Below are positions 38,801 through 47,822 of a DNA stretch of 64,000 nucleotides, piece by piece. The DNA comes from CAYPNF01 sp964411985 (lineage in GTDB: Bacteria > Verrucomicrobiota > Verrucomicrobiia > Limisphaerales > J093). The notes beneath the pieces are model-generated. The model was not told the origin of the DNA. It searched no databases and saw only the letters and a list, made by a program, of their open reading frames with translations. The DNA lies in NCBI GenBank assembly GCA_964411985.1, contig CAYPNF010000023.1, positions 1 through 64,000 of the forward strand, written 5' to 3'. Within the stretch, counting starts at the first letter, position 1; every line of letters begins with the position of its first letter. The translations under genes were made by a program, and so were the position numbers.

Positions 38801-41800
38801 GGTGGATCCAACGGCACCACCAACCAATGGCGCTTTTATGTCTTCACCAACATTCAGACCGCGGATGTAGTCGGAATCACCAACGGGCCTTACGTCGCCT
38901 TTGCCACGTTTATGCCGGTGAACATGTCCAAGAGCCGAAATCGCGAGCCTGATCTAGACCTCTATGTCACTCGCGGCGATGCCCGGCTTCTCGATCTCGA
39001 CCCGGCCGCGATCACGGCCAGCTACAAGGCACGCACTCGAGGTGGCACGGAAACGGTGGCCTTTACCAACGCGGCCATCGGCGAAGTCTTCTACGTAGGG
39101 GTGAAGTCGGAGGATCAGATGGGTGGCGAGTTTCAGATTGTGGGTTTGTCCAGCGAGATTCCGTTTGAGCAGCAGGATGAGCAAGGTAACACGGTTCTGA
39201 ACGGAATGCCGTTTAGGGTGGCGGTACCCGATGGATCAACGGTGAAACCTGAAGCGGGCTTCGTCTTCGCCATTGGAATCTCCTCCACGCGTATTCAAAG
39301 CGTGCGAGTGATGCAGGAGATCGTTCACGACCAGTTGGGCGATTTGCATGGTAACCTCTCCCACAACAGCGCATTCACGGTCCTAAACAACCACACACTC
39401 AACAGTGTCCCCTTCAACGGAGTCCACTATTTCCACTACGCCGACAGCCGGTCTACGTACTCTCGGAGCACTCAGCCAACGGATGGGCCCGGCAGCTTGA
39501 TGAACTTCGATGGGGACTATAGCACCGGCTCTTGGATTCTCAGCATGGTGGACAATTCATTGGGTCACACCGGTCTGGTGCAGAACCTGAAAGTAGTGGT
39601 AGAACCTGCCATGGACCTGTTCGCTGGCTCCAGTTTCTACGTGCTTGCGAATGAGTTCAAGGATCTGCCGCCCATCGACGTCCCTGCTGACGCCAGCGCA
39701 CTCATTGTCACGGTGACTTCCCTGACCGGTCCGCTGGATGTCTACCTGCGATACGGATCTCCTCCTAACCTCACCCAGTACGACAAGATGGCCAAGATGG
39801 ATCGCCCCGGGGGGACCTTGACGCTTACCGCGAACGACACTCCGCCGCTTCGAGCCGGGAAGTACTATCTGGCGCTCTACAACCCGTCAGCCACGACCGT
39901 GAACGGGTTCGTTCGGGTTCGTTTGGAACGGAATCTCTCTAGTCGTTTCATCAGGGAATATCGCGCGACGAATATAGTGGCCCTCGGTGATGATGTGCTA
40001 ACGATCGGGACGAACGCTGTGGGAGATCGCCGCGTTGTTTCCGACCTTAAAGTGGGTTTGCGCATCAACCACCCCAGAGCCTCGGATCTTTCGGTTCACT
40101 TGGTGGGCCCTGACGGTTCCAAGGTGCTGCTGAGCGAGAACCGGGGCGGGACCAATCGAACCTCCTATGGGTACGACCAGTTCTATACGAATTTCCACCA
40201 TGTGGCGCTGACGTTTGCTGGCCTAAGCGCTTCCAACGGGGTTGCCGCGCTCTATTTGGATGGCGAGCTGCAGAAGACCCAGGCAATTGCGGCGGGATCC
40301 TTGCAGACGTCGTATGATCTGCTTCTGGGGCGCAAACCCAGGGGAGCGGGCACCGCCTCTCAGTACTTGGGGATGCTGGACGAGGTTGATCTCTACAGTC
40401 GCGCTCTCAATTCAGCGGAGATTCGCGGCATCTTCAAATACGGGGGAGGTGGGAAACCGACGAACAGCCTGGTGAGTCGATGGCCACTCGACGGTTCCGC
40501 AACCGATTCCCGGCCTGCGGGTAACAATGGTGAGGTTTCGGGCGGCGTTTACGTGGGTGGTAAGTTCGGTCAGGCCTTCAAGATCTCTGCCGCTGGGGAG
40601 CAGATTCGGATCACGAATCACTCGGGTCTAAATGTGGGCACGGGCGCGGGATTTACCCTGGATGCCTGGATCAATCCGGCAAACCTCTCGCTCGAACAAC
40701 CCATTGCTGTGTGGTCTGATGGCACAAATCGGTCCGGAGTTGAACTCTACCTGCGACCTGGCACCGATACCAACACCGCGCCTGGTTTGCTTTGTGCCCG
40801 GTTGGTGGACCTAAAGGGGACGGTGTTCGATGTGCAGTCTCCGCAACAAGGCTTGATCCTCACGAACGGGATTTCGTTGAGACCTCAGTATTCGATTTTT
40901 ACCGAGGACACCAACATAGCTCTCGTTCCGATCAAGTTTGCCTCAGATCCGGCGGCTCCTTCTGCAACGTACACCAACCAGCTCCTGAGCGGATTTGAGT
41001 CGGTGGCCGCCAACAAGACGGCGTCGTTCAGGGCAGGGGACCTCCTGGAGGGTTGGACTGTCAGCACCGGGAGTGTCTCGGTGTTACAGACTCCGGCTCT
41101 CGCTCACACGGGCACCAACCTTCTTGTGTTGGACCGTGGGGCCCTGGTTCGCACGCTGCCCACAGTGCCTGGACGAGCCTATCGGGTCCAGTTCTCGGCC
41201 CGGCAGCAGCCATTCTTTACCAACATGATCAGTTGGTGGTCCGGCGAGGTTTCAGGCAGTAGCTACCTCGACATTCTTAGCACGAATCACGCCTCAGCGG
41301 ACGGGGTGGTGGACGTCGTGCCCGCCAAGGTGGGGGATGGGTTTGGCTTCACCCGCAGGGGTTTCCTGAAAGTGGCTTCGAGTGCGTCGCTCAACGCGCC
41401 CAAGGCAATGACGATCGAGATGTGGATGCGCATGGACCCTCTCGTCCCGGTTGGAGGGGGATTCCTGTCCAAGCTCCTGCCTGGAGATAGCCGTGGCAAC
41501 TATTCGCTCAGCGCCCGGCCGCTGGGATTGGACCTGAGCTTCAACGATCCCGCGAGTGTGGATCCGAGCTCCGATTCAGGAGGGTTCCTTGAATTAAGCC
41601 GGTACGGGACCCTTCCGACGACCGGGGCCTACCACCATGTCGCCGGCACGTTGCGTCAGGTGAGTGCGTCGCAAATCGAACTGGCGACCTACTTGGATGG
41701 CGCGCTCGTGAAGAGCAAGACGCTCCGGGGCGCCCTGACAAATTCGATGAACAGCGCCCCGCTGCTCATCGGTGCGGTCCTCGAGGGCACCGAGCTTTTC

Positions 41801-44800
41801 GGAGGTATCCTGGATGAAGTGTCCATCTATGACGGTGCATTGGACGCCTCCCAGATTCAGTCCATCTACGCCTTGGATTCGGTTGGCAAGGCTCGGCCGC
41901 CCGCGCTGGCGGGAGGCACCTTGCTAGTGAATCAGAGCATTCCCCTGCGTTTCTTTGCCGATGGGCAGTGGCGCACCAACGGCATCTCCTTCGTTGCCAC
42001 AACCAACCAGACACGACTGGATCTCCAAGGGGTCTTCTCGGGTGCCATGGTGGATTCAGTCGAGATGGTGGAATTGGTCAACAAGGATTACCTGCCCGAG
42101 GAAACGCTGGCGGACTTCATCGGGAAGGCCGCGATCGGGAACTGGAGGCTGGAGGTGGTGGACGTTCGCACCGGCATTACTAATCCTATACCCGCCGAGC
42201 TGATCAGTTGGACCCTCCAGCTCTACTTTGCCCCTCCGGTCATTCCTGCGATCACCCTCACGAATGGGATCCCCTACACCAATGTGGTGGATGTGGATGC
42301 AGCGAAGTACTTCATCGTGGAGGTTCCTCGCAGTGCCACACGGGCCACCAACACCTTGATGGCATCCACGGGCCTCGATTTGATCTTCAATCAGAACGGC
42401 GTTCCGATGGGCGACCTTGCGACAAGTGACATTCGCTTGCTGACCAATGCGACTCTAGGTATCAGCGTCATTACCACCAATGGCACCAAGCAGGTGGACA
42501 CGAACGGGCTGACCACGGTGCCACTGAGCGCGACGCCTCAGTTGGTCCCAGGCCAGCGGTATTACTTGGCCGTTACGAATGCAACCGTCCTCAACACTTT
42601 CGTGATGCGCGTTGACTTCGACGCGATGGACACGAACGTGGCAGGACTGACTCCCCTTGGTTTCGGTGAGACCATTAGGACGAACATCGCTGTTACAAAC
42701 GCGCTCCATTATTACCGGTACAACGTCACCACGGGCGCGGTAACAGCGTCCTTTGAGGTCTACCCGACCAATGGAAACGTGAACCTCTACATCCGCCGCG
42801 CTGAGCCGGTTCCCGATCCACTACCCAGGCCCACCGCCTATGACTATGCCAGCGAGAAGGGCGGCACCAACGCGGAGGTGATTCTGGTTGGGATTGGCTC
42901 TTCCCCCGTCTCTCTCTCGGCGGGAGATTGGTACATTGGCGTCGCGAACTTTGACAGCGTCCCCGTGGATTACTCCATCCGGGTCGTGGAATCCACGTCC
43001 GCAACGAGTCTGATTATACCCCTGAGCGACGGTGTTCCTGTGGCCCAAAGGGTGGTGACCGGTGACAAGATCGAGAAGTACTTCCTCTTCACCGTGGCCG
43101 ACGAGGAACCTGCGATCCAGTTCGATTTGTACAATCTGACAGGCCGCGCCCGGGTCTTGGTTCAATTGGACGGCCAGCCCACTACGACCGACTTCTTTGT
43201 GGATGATCTCGGCGCGCCAGGAACTCCTTCGCGCATCGTCTTGAGAGCGGGCCGCGACCTGCCCAGTCTGGTGGGAGACTGGTACCTCAAGGTCATCCCC
43301 GAGGGTGCATCAGTCAATTTCAGCATCAAGGCGAGTATCCTGCCTGCGGGCATTTTCGTCACGCCTCTGGCGAATGGCGTCTGGCAGACGAATACCATCG
43401 CTTCTGATTTTTACGGAAGTGATGAGGGACGGGAGTACTACAGTTTTACCGTGGTGGATCCTGGGGCCCTTTACGCCGACTTTGAACTGGCGCCGATCAA
43501 CGCCGACGGCAACGTAGACCTCCTGCTTCGCAAGGGCTCGCTTCCCACCGGTGGTGACTTCGATTATGCGGGAGGTGCCCTTGGCACGACTCCTGAGTTG
43601 ATCCGTGTCCGGGCCGGCAGTGGCCCAGTGCCTCTTACCCCGGGAGAGTGGTTCCTCGCGGTGCTCAACACCGAGACGACTTCGGTGACTTATCGAGTGC
43701 GTGCGACCGAACTGACTCCCACCATCGGCACGCTGGTGAACGGTGTGCCCCAGCCCGGCGCTTTGGCAGCACCCTCCGGGACGGTCTATTACAAATACAC
43801 CGCCAGCCCGACCGCGAACCGCCTGGTCTTCGCCTTGACGGGTGTGACCGGGAATCTTGAGGCTTACGTTCGCTACGGGTTGCCGCTGCCGGATGCTTCC
43901 CTGAATGATTACTCGGTTAGCACGACCGCCGGAATTCCAGCGCAGATCCGGATTGGTCCAGGCTCCTTGCCCCCTGCCCAAGCGGGAGACTGGTACTTGG
44001 CGGTGCGGTCGCCCGACAGTGGCCTGGTGATGTTCACCGTGGTTGCATCGGAGGTCACTACTACCATCGTGCCGATGTCGGATGGCGTTGCCACGAATGG
44101 AACAGTTCGGGTCGGGGATACGGTCGAAAAGGTCTACGCGCTCGAGGTTACGAATGCGATCGCAGCGATCCAGTTCGACCTCTTTAACCTCACCGGCAAA
44201 GCCCGGTTACTGACGCAAGTGGGGACTCAGCCAACCCTCACGGACCTCTACGCAGCTGACCCTGGTTCCCCTGAAGCACCAGGAAGAATTGTGGTTCGCA
44301 CCAACAGCGCTCTTCCGAGCCTGGTCGGCACGTGGTATATGACGGTGTTCCCTGAGGATCTAACCGTCGACTACAGCATTAAGGCCACCGTTCTGCCTGG
44401 TGGCATCCTGGTGCAGGGCCTCGAGAACGGAGTTTGGTTTACTAACACCGCGGCTGCCGACCCCTATGTCACCACAGAGGGCTTGAATCACTACAAGTTC
44501 ACCGTCGTGGACAGTCTCTCCCTGATTGCGGATTTTGAGTCCGAACCGGTGAACGGCAACGTGAATCTGTTGCTGCGGAAAGGGGATCCCGCCAGCAGGG
44601 CGACCAACGACTACCGAAGTGAGTTGACGGGTCTTGAGCCCGACCTGATCCGAGTGCGGGCGGGTGGCATACCCGTCTCCTTGGGCAAGGGCGATTGGTA
44701 CCTGGCGGTCGAGAACCTCGAAACCAACTCTGTCACCTATCGTGTTAGAGCATCTGAGCTCTCGCCCACCATTACCGAACTCAAGAACGGTGTGGAGGAG

Positions 44801-45355
44801 ACCGGCGCGGTAGCGGCCCCTTCTGGCCGGGTCTACTATCGCTATGTCGCTACCACCAACGCGAACTATCTCAACTTCAGCATCACCGGCACTGGAAGAA
44901 TCCAGGCTTACCTGAAGTACGAATTGCCGCTTCCCGATAGCGGGATTTCCGACTATGCGGGTTACGCAAATGCTGGCATTCCGTTGCCGTTCAACCTAAC
45001 GCCTACCTCGGTGCCTGTTCCGGCTAAGGCTGGTGTCTGGTACCTCACCATCGAGTCACCTGAGTCTGGATTGGTGACCTACACGATCAAAGCGTCCGAG
45101 AGCAAGAGTACGGAAGTCGGGCCCATCACTCTCAACCCGTCGGTGACTGTCACACCGGTGTCGGTCACCCTGTCATGGACAGCGGATCCAGGACTATCGT
45201 TCCAGGTGGAATACTCCTCGTCGGTGATCGGACCCTGGACGGCGGTGACCAAGGTGATTACCTCTTCGAGTGGATCCTACAATTTCACCGATGACGGATC
45301 TCAGACCGGTGGAGTGGGGGTTGTTCGCTTCTATCGGGTGGTTCTAATCCCTTGA
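35873..45355 (+). CDS. Giant S8 (subtilisin) family secreted protease
   Basis: A 3160-aa exported serine peptidase. ATG 35873 follows GGGAGAG at good spacing; a GTG at 35867 is the alternative. An N-terminal hydrophobic segment (about 6-24) and a propeptide-like region precede the S8 domain, whose triad is D321 (NDSGVEASHPD), H349 (NGHGTFMAG) and S711 (GSSVSAAAVSG). The oxyanion Asn lies in AAGNSG. An inserted segment (about 580-705) separates it from the serine. Downstream are a proprotein-convertase P-like domain, two LamG-like domains, a second P-like segment (ending before 42240) and a string of PPC-type modules that includes a duplicated block. It ends in an FN3-like module (FYRVVLIP). 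It is the last gene of the pseudopilin operon and a likely secretion substrate. Confidence 0.9.
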   Translation: MKARIWSVISLLLFVAAVLLWLQGNRYEKRNHPVAPPAGVSRPSGKAAAPLLTQPESLQGLASTRLSQPSEASSLKPGAQPGSDSTADTTQNYRLANTTQPLSALAHSSTAVLLRNAFIDTASGESLAIPDSLRSQGDPGTYIVQARGAMTVAFRSALAGAGAKVVSYIPNNALLVRMDRVTAERLTQDQRVQAVLPYEPYYKLSPALLRVALEPAEQTGWLTVTGYPGEREALVDDLKSGGLQVLGEGNTPFGPQVVVAANVDGLSALAQLGTVQLLERHQQRMPLNDLTRTRMGTVEAGSISNSYLGLSGSNIWVNINDSGVEASHPDLKGRVFGDTPVAVTDTNGHGTFMAGVIASSGANGPIGTNASGSEATASFQGMAPAVKLLSLPIDLLTGPTLSDEYLITTAARSNYVSLGKTNLLISNNSWGYPENFDYDSSASTYDAAVRDALPDVTGSQQMLYVFAAGNSGAGNESGFGGEPGSITSPGTAKNVITVGAIDQPRNITNEVIYVSGGTLQTNTAFLGETDSQDEVAPFSSRGNVGIGLEGVAGRFKPDVVAPGAFVVSTRSSGWNVSGTATNASVENYPYQTLVPGEFNDYGLFVSSNATRLVIEVLSNNATPRPMPPIPIYVKKDSFPDVADFKGTNRVVIDRPGEGNWFYSLTTFAPDSIVVDLRITLEIAGQYGNYFTVLSNLNNGLKPYYRYESGSSVSAAAVSGMLALMQEFFERQKYPYSATLFKALVINGARSLGPQYGLQVDNPINYQGWGLPTLTSILPASATNTVDTKSWPIQWVDQSPTNALVTGQSHFYEISIPEEARNSDLKVTLVWTDPPANPAAGYKLVNNLDLVVSNKVTGELLMGNYISKNSDYNLASLTNDLVYYDSVNNVENVLIRRPVETNYAVFVIGRQVNVNAVTAHTNGIAQDYSLVVSTVGDTNAISLTQVPSTWGEASLSGTMTNAHPMLYQHVGANSPLTGGSNGTTNQWRFYVFTNIQTADVVGITNGPYVAFATFMPVNMSKSRNREPDLDLYVTRGDARLLDLDPAAITASYKARTRGGTETVAFTNAAIGEVFYVGVKSEDQMGGEFQIVGLSSEIPFEQQDEQGNTVLNGMPFRVAVPDGSTVKPEAGFVFAIGISSTRIQSVRVMQEIVHDQLGDLHGNLSHNSAFTVLNNHTLNSVPFNGVHYFHYADSRSTYSRSTQPTDGPGSLMNFDGDYSTGSWILSMVDNSLGHTGLVQNLKVVVEPAMDLFAGSSFYVLANEFKDLPPIDVPADASALIVTVTSLTGPLDVYLRYGSPPNLTQYDKMAKMDRPGGTLTLTANDTPPLRAGKYYLALYNPSATTVNGFVRVRLERNLSSRFIREYRATNIVALGDDVLTIGTNAVGDRRVVSDLKVGLRINHPRASDLSVHLVGPDGSKVLLSENRGGTNRTSYGYDQFYTNFHHVALTFAGLSASNGVAALYLDGELQKTQAIAAGSLQTSYDLLLGRKPRGAGTASQYLGMLDEVDLYSRALNSAEIRGIFKYGGGGKPTNSLVSRWPLDGSATDSRPAGNNGEVSGGVYVGGKFGQAFKISAAGEQIRITNHSGLNVGTGAGFTLDAWINPANLSLEQPIAVWSDGTNRSGVELYLRPGTDTNTAPGLLCARLVDLKGTVFDVQSPQQGLILTNGISLRPQYSIFTEDTNIALVPIKFASDPAAPSATYTNQLLSGFESVAANKTASFRAGDLLEGWTVSTGSVSVLQTPALAHTGTNLLVLDRGALVRTLPTVPGRAYRVQFSARQQPFFTNMISWWSGEVSGSSYLDILSTNHASADGVVDVVPAKVGDGFGFTRRGFLKVASSASLNAPKAMTIEMWMRMDPLVPVGGGFLSKLLPGDSRGNYSLSARPLGLDLSFNDPASVDPSSDSGGFLELSRYGTLPTTGAYHHVAGTLRQVSASQIELATYLDGALVKSKTLRGALTNSMNSAPLLIGAVLEGTELFGGILDEVSIYDGALDASQIQSIYALDSVGKARPPALAGGTLLVNQSIPLRFFADGQWRTNGISFVATTNQTRLDLQGVFSGAMVDSVEMVELVNKDYLPEETLADFIGKAAIGNWRLEVVDVRTGITNPIPAELISWTLQLYFAPPVIPAITLTNGIPYTNVVDVDAAKYFIVEVPRSATRATNTLMASTGLDLIFNQNGVPMGDLATSDIRLLTNATLGISVITTNGTKQVDTNGLTTVPLSATPQLVPGQRYYLAVTNATVLNTFVMRVDFDAMDTNVAGLTPLGFGETIRTNIAVTNALHYYRYNVTTGAVTASFEVYPTNGNVNLYIRRAEPVPDPLPRPTAYDYASEKGGTNAEVILVGIGSSPVSLSAGDWYIGVANFDSVPVDYSIRVVESTSATSLIIPLSDGVPVAQRVVTGDKIEKYFLFTVADEEPAIQFDLYNLTGRARVLVQLDGQPTTTDFFVDDLGAPGTPSRIVLRAGRDLPSLVGDWYLKVIPEGASVNFSIKASILPAGIFVTPLANGVWQTNTIASDFYGSDEGREYYSFTVVDPGALYADFELAPINADGNVDLLLRKGSLPTGGDFDYAGGALGTTPELIRVRAGSGPVPLTPGEWFLAVLNTETTSVTYRVRATELTPTIGTLVNGVPQPGALAAPSGTVYYKYTASPTANRLVFALTGVTGNLEAYVRYGLPLPDASLNDYSVSTTAGIPAQIRIGPGSLPPAQAGDWYLAVRSPDSGLVMFTVVASEVTTTIVPMSDGVATNGTVRVGDTVEKVYALEVTNAIAAIQFDLFNLTGKARLLTQVGTQPTLTDLYAADPGSPEAPGRIVVRTNSALPSLVGTWYMTVFPEDLTVDYSIKATVLPGGILVQGLENGVWFTNTAAADPYVTTEGLNHYKFTVVDSLSLIADFESEPVNGNVNLLLRKGDPASRATNDYRSELTGLEPDLIRVRAGGIPVSLGKGDWYLAVENLETNSVTYRVRASELSPTITELKNGVEETGAVAAPSGRVYYRYVATTNANYLNFSITGTGRIQAYLKYELPLPDSGISDYAGYANAGIPLPFNLTPTSVPVPAKAGVWYLTIESPESGLVTYTIKASESKSTEVGPITLNPSVTVTPVSVTLSWTADPGLSFQVEYSSSVIGPWTAVTKVITSSSGSYNFTDDGSQTGGVGVVRFYRVVLIP
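43003..45103 (+). repeat. Two tandem ~1.05-kb blocks of three PPC-like modules in the protease gene
   Basis: Block 1 (about 43003-44056) and block 2 (about 44057-45103) each encode the same series: SDGV...IQFDLYNLTG or FNLTG, then LANGVW or LENGVW with NGNVNLLLRKG-type text, then NGVPQPGALAAPSG or NGVEETGAVAAPSG with YYKY or YYRY. Edges were set by eye. The copies are diverged, so this is an old in-frame duplication. Confidence 0.8.
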
Positions 45356-45362
45356 GTTGTTA

Positions 45363-45407
45363 CCTGCGCCGAGACGAACGATGTTTCGGCGCAGGGTTGT
45401 TTCCTTT
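45363..45407 (+). terminator. Intrinsic terminator after the giant protease gene
   Basis: A perfect 10-bp stem (CCTGCGCCGA at 45363-45372 with TCGGCGCAGG at 45386-45395), 13-nt loop, then a moderately T-rich run (GGTTGTTTCCTTT). It closes the operon that begins at 27205. Confidence 0.65.
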
Positions 45408-45471
45408 CGGGGCCGAGGTAGTTTTCCGGCCCCCGCACCTCCCTTATTCCCAAAAACTTCGGAAAAATAGC

Positions 45472-45499
45472 TTGCACACGTCCTCGCATTTTCGATAAG
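45472..45499 (+). promoter_or_regulatory. Possible argF promoter
   Basis: TTGCAC, a 16-bp spacer and GATAAG, about 33 bp upstream of the argF ATG. The match is weak, and no arginine-repressor box could be recognised with confidence. Confidence 0.3.
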
Positions 45500-45531
45500 G
45501 ATTTCCTTTTTCCGATAAAGGCACTGGCAGG

Positions 45532-46428
45532 ATGAAACATTTGTTGAGTATTGAGTCGCTCCAGCGGAGCGAGGTGGAGGAGATCCTTTTGGAAGTTCCC
45601 GCATTTAAGCGGGAGAGGAATGCACCCACACGGCTTCCCTTGAAAGGCCGTACTTGGGCCATGGTGTTCTCCAAGGCTTCCACCCGCACCCGAGTCTCTT
45701 TTGAGGTGGGCATTCGCGAGTTGGGTGGCAACGTCATGTTCCTCAATGCGAATGATATCCAACTGGGTCGGGGCGAACCAGTCAAGGATACCGCTCGGGT
45801 CTTGGGGCGGATGATTCACGGGGTTGTCATCCGCACGTACGCGCAGACCGACGTAGAGGATTTCGCGCGCTACTCAGGGATCCCGACCATTAACGCACTC
45901 ACGGATCGTGAGCACCCTTGCCAGATTCTGACAGACATTGCCACCATTCAGGAGCTGCAGGGACCGATCGCCGGTAAGGTGGTGACTTTCATCGGCGATG
46001 GATCGTGTAACGTACCGGTTTCCTGGGTCTTTGCGGCTGCTAAGCTCGGGTTCGAGTTGAGGATCGCTGCTCCCAAGAACTATCAGCCTGCTCCTGAGAT
46101 ACTCGCCCGGGCAGGAGGTCGCATCCTTTGCACCGAGGATATCCGTTCTGCTGCTGCTGGGGCCGACGTTCTTTACACGGACGTTTGGGTCTCCATGGGC
46201 AAGGAAGCGGAGGCCGCACAACGGTTGGGTGAGTTGAGCGGCTACCAGATCAACCGGAGCTTGGTCAAGCTAGCCAAACCCGGCGCTTTGGTGATGCATT
46301 GCCTTCCTGCCTATCGTGGCAAGGAGATCGACGACGAGACGTTCGAGGACCATGCCGTCACGATCTTCACCCAGGCGGAGAATCGCCTCCATGCGCAGAA
46401 GGCGATCATGGCTTGGTGCGTGAGCTAA
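45532..46428 (+). CDS. argF: Ornithine carbamoyltransferase
   Basis: Cytoplasmic enzyme that makes citrulline from ornithine and carbamoyl phosphate in arginine synthesis, 298 aa. The carbamoyl-phosphate motif is STRTR (50-54). HPCQ binds the second substrate region, DVWVSMG is the ornithine SMG loop, and HCLPAYRG carries the catalytic cysteine. Length is normal for the catabolic/anabolic monomer. It stands alone between the protease operon and ispH; no other arg gene is in the window. Confidence 0.97.
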   Translation: MKHLLSIESLQRSEVEEILLEVPAFKRERNAPTRLPLKGRTWAMVFSKASTRTRVSFEVGIRELGGNVMFLNANDIQLGRGEPVKDTARVLGRMIHGVVIRTYAQTDVEDFARYSGIPTINALTDREHPCQILTDIATIQELQGPIAGKVVTFIGDGSCNVPVSWVFAAAKLGFELRIAAPKNYQPAPEILARAGGRILCTEDIRSAAAGADVLYTDVWVSMGKEAEAAQRLGELSGYQINRSLVKLAKPGALVMHCLPAYRGKEIDDETFEDHAVTIFTQAENRLHAQKAIMAWCVS

Positions 46429-46561
46429 GGAGTTGGTGTAGCGTCTCCCAGTTGAGACACACTACAGTTGATAGCGAGAAGCTTGGAAGGGTTGTTCCCT
46501 TTTTCATGGCGCGTGCGCGCTGCTTCTGTTTCAATTGTCTGGTGTTCAAGCACCTCGTGAT

Positions 46562-47782
46562 ATGAATTCGGTGGTTGGTCCAAAGCAGAAGAACGTGAAT
46601 CTTCGGAGGCCGGACATTATGGCGGCCGTTCAGGCCCAGGTCCTCTCTCACTATCGGAGCGAGATGGTGGAGCGGATTCGGGCCAACGGGCATGTCGTTC
46701 ATGTTCCAGGCAATCTTACCGTGAAGTTGGCGAAGGAATTTGGCTTTTGCTATGGCGTGGAGCGAGCCATCGATCTGGCCTATGCATCCCGCAAAGCCTA
46801 TCCCGACAAGCCTATCTACATTCTTGGGGAGATTATTCACAATCCTGACGTGAACGATCAGATCCGCTCCATGGGAATCCGATTTCTTTCGGGCAGGGAG
46901 AAGAACGCGGAGATGGATGATCTGCGGGAGGGGGATATCGTGATCATTCCCGCTTTCGGGACCGAAGTTGAGACCCGTTCCCGGCTGGAAGCCCAGGGAT
47001 GCGTCTTTGTGGATACCACCTGCGGGGACGTGATGAGCGTCTGGAAGCGAGTCCGCCAGTACGCACGGGAGTCGGTTACCAGCATCATTCATGGCAAGGC
47101 CTGGCACGAGGAAACCAAGGCTACCAGTTCTCAGGCGACGGGCACGAATGGTCATTATCTGGTCGTTTTCACACTCGCCGAGACCGATTACGTTTGCGAC
47201 TACATCCGCAGAGGAGGTGACCGGACGGAGTTCTTGGAGAAATTCAAGGGCGCCTACTCCGGGGGGTTTGATCCGGACCTGCACTTGGTGACGGTGGGAG
47301 TGGCCAACCAAACCACGATGTTACGGGGCGAGACTGAGGAAGTGCAGCATCGCATTCGCGCAGCCATGAGCGATCGCTATGGCGCGGAGAAACTGTCGGA
47401 GCACTTCCGCTACTTTGATACCATATGCGGGGCGACCCAGGATCGGCAGGACGCGTTGCAGAAACTCCTGCATGATCCACTCGATTTACTTCTGGTGATC
47501 GGCGGTTACAATTCTTCCAACACCTCCCACTTGGCGGAGATGGGGGAGGCAAAACTTCCTACCTACTTCATCAAGAATGCCACCAAGATCATCTCTGCCG
47601 AGGTGATCCTTCACTACAACCAGCACCTCCACCAGGAGGTGGAGTCCCATCATTGGCTTCCTGGTCGTCCACTCACCGTTGGGATTACCGCAGGGGCCTC
47701 CTGCCCGAATAACCTAATCGAGGAGACGATCCGTCGCCTCTTTGAGCTACGGGGGATCTCTGTGACACAGTTACTAGGCTGA
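46562..47782 (+). CDS. ispH: 4-hydroxy-3-methylbut-2-enyl diphosphate reductase (long type)
   Basis: Last enzyme of the non-mevalonate isoprenoid pathway, a [4Fe-4S] protein, 406 aa from ATG 46562. The three cluster cysteines lie in GFCYGV, TTCGDV and ASCPNN. LGEIIHNPDVN and the conserved E in QTTMLRGETEE are present. At about 400 aa it is longer than the 310-320 aa enterobacterial enzyme and resembles the cyanobacterial/plant type with its extra N-terminal and central segments. It lies 133 bp after argF and 40 bp before the dGTPase-like gene. Confidence 0.96.
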   Translation: MNSVVGPKQKNVNLRRPDIMAAVQAQVLSHYRSEMVERIRANGHVVHVPGNLTVKLAKEFGFCYGVERAIDLAYASRKAYPDKPIYILGEIIHNPDVNDQIRSMGIRFLSGREKNAEMDDLREGDIVIIPAFGTEVETRSRLEAQGCVFVDTTCGDVMSVWKRVRQYARESVTSIIHGKAWHEETKATSSQATGTNGHYLVVFTLAETDYVCDYIRRGGDRTEFLEKFKGAYSGGFDPDLHLVTVGVANQTTMLRGETEEVQHRIRAAMSDRYGAEKLSEHFRYFDTICGATQDRQDALQKLLHDPLDLLLVIGGYNSSNTSHLAEMGEAKLPTYFIKNATKIISAEVILHYNQHLHQEVESHHWLPGRPLTVGITAGASCPNNLIEETIRRLFELRGISVTQLLG

Positions 47783-47822
47783 AGCGCGGTCCAGCCCAGA
47801 GACTCGACGAGCACCTATCGTT

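Noticed and set aside
46429..46480. Hairpin after argF (GTCTC/GAGAC) as a terminator
   Set aside because: Imperfect stem and no T-run.
46406..47311. 301-aa antisense open frame over ispH
   Set aside because: No family resemblance and it is fully covered by a clear ispH on the other strand; a shadow of its codon use.
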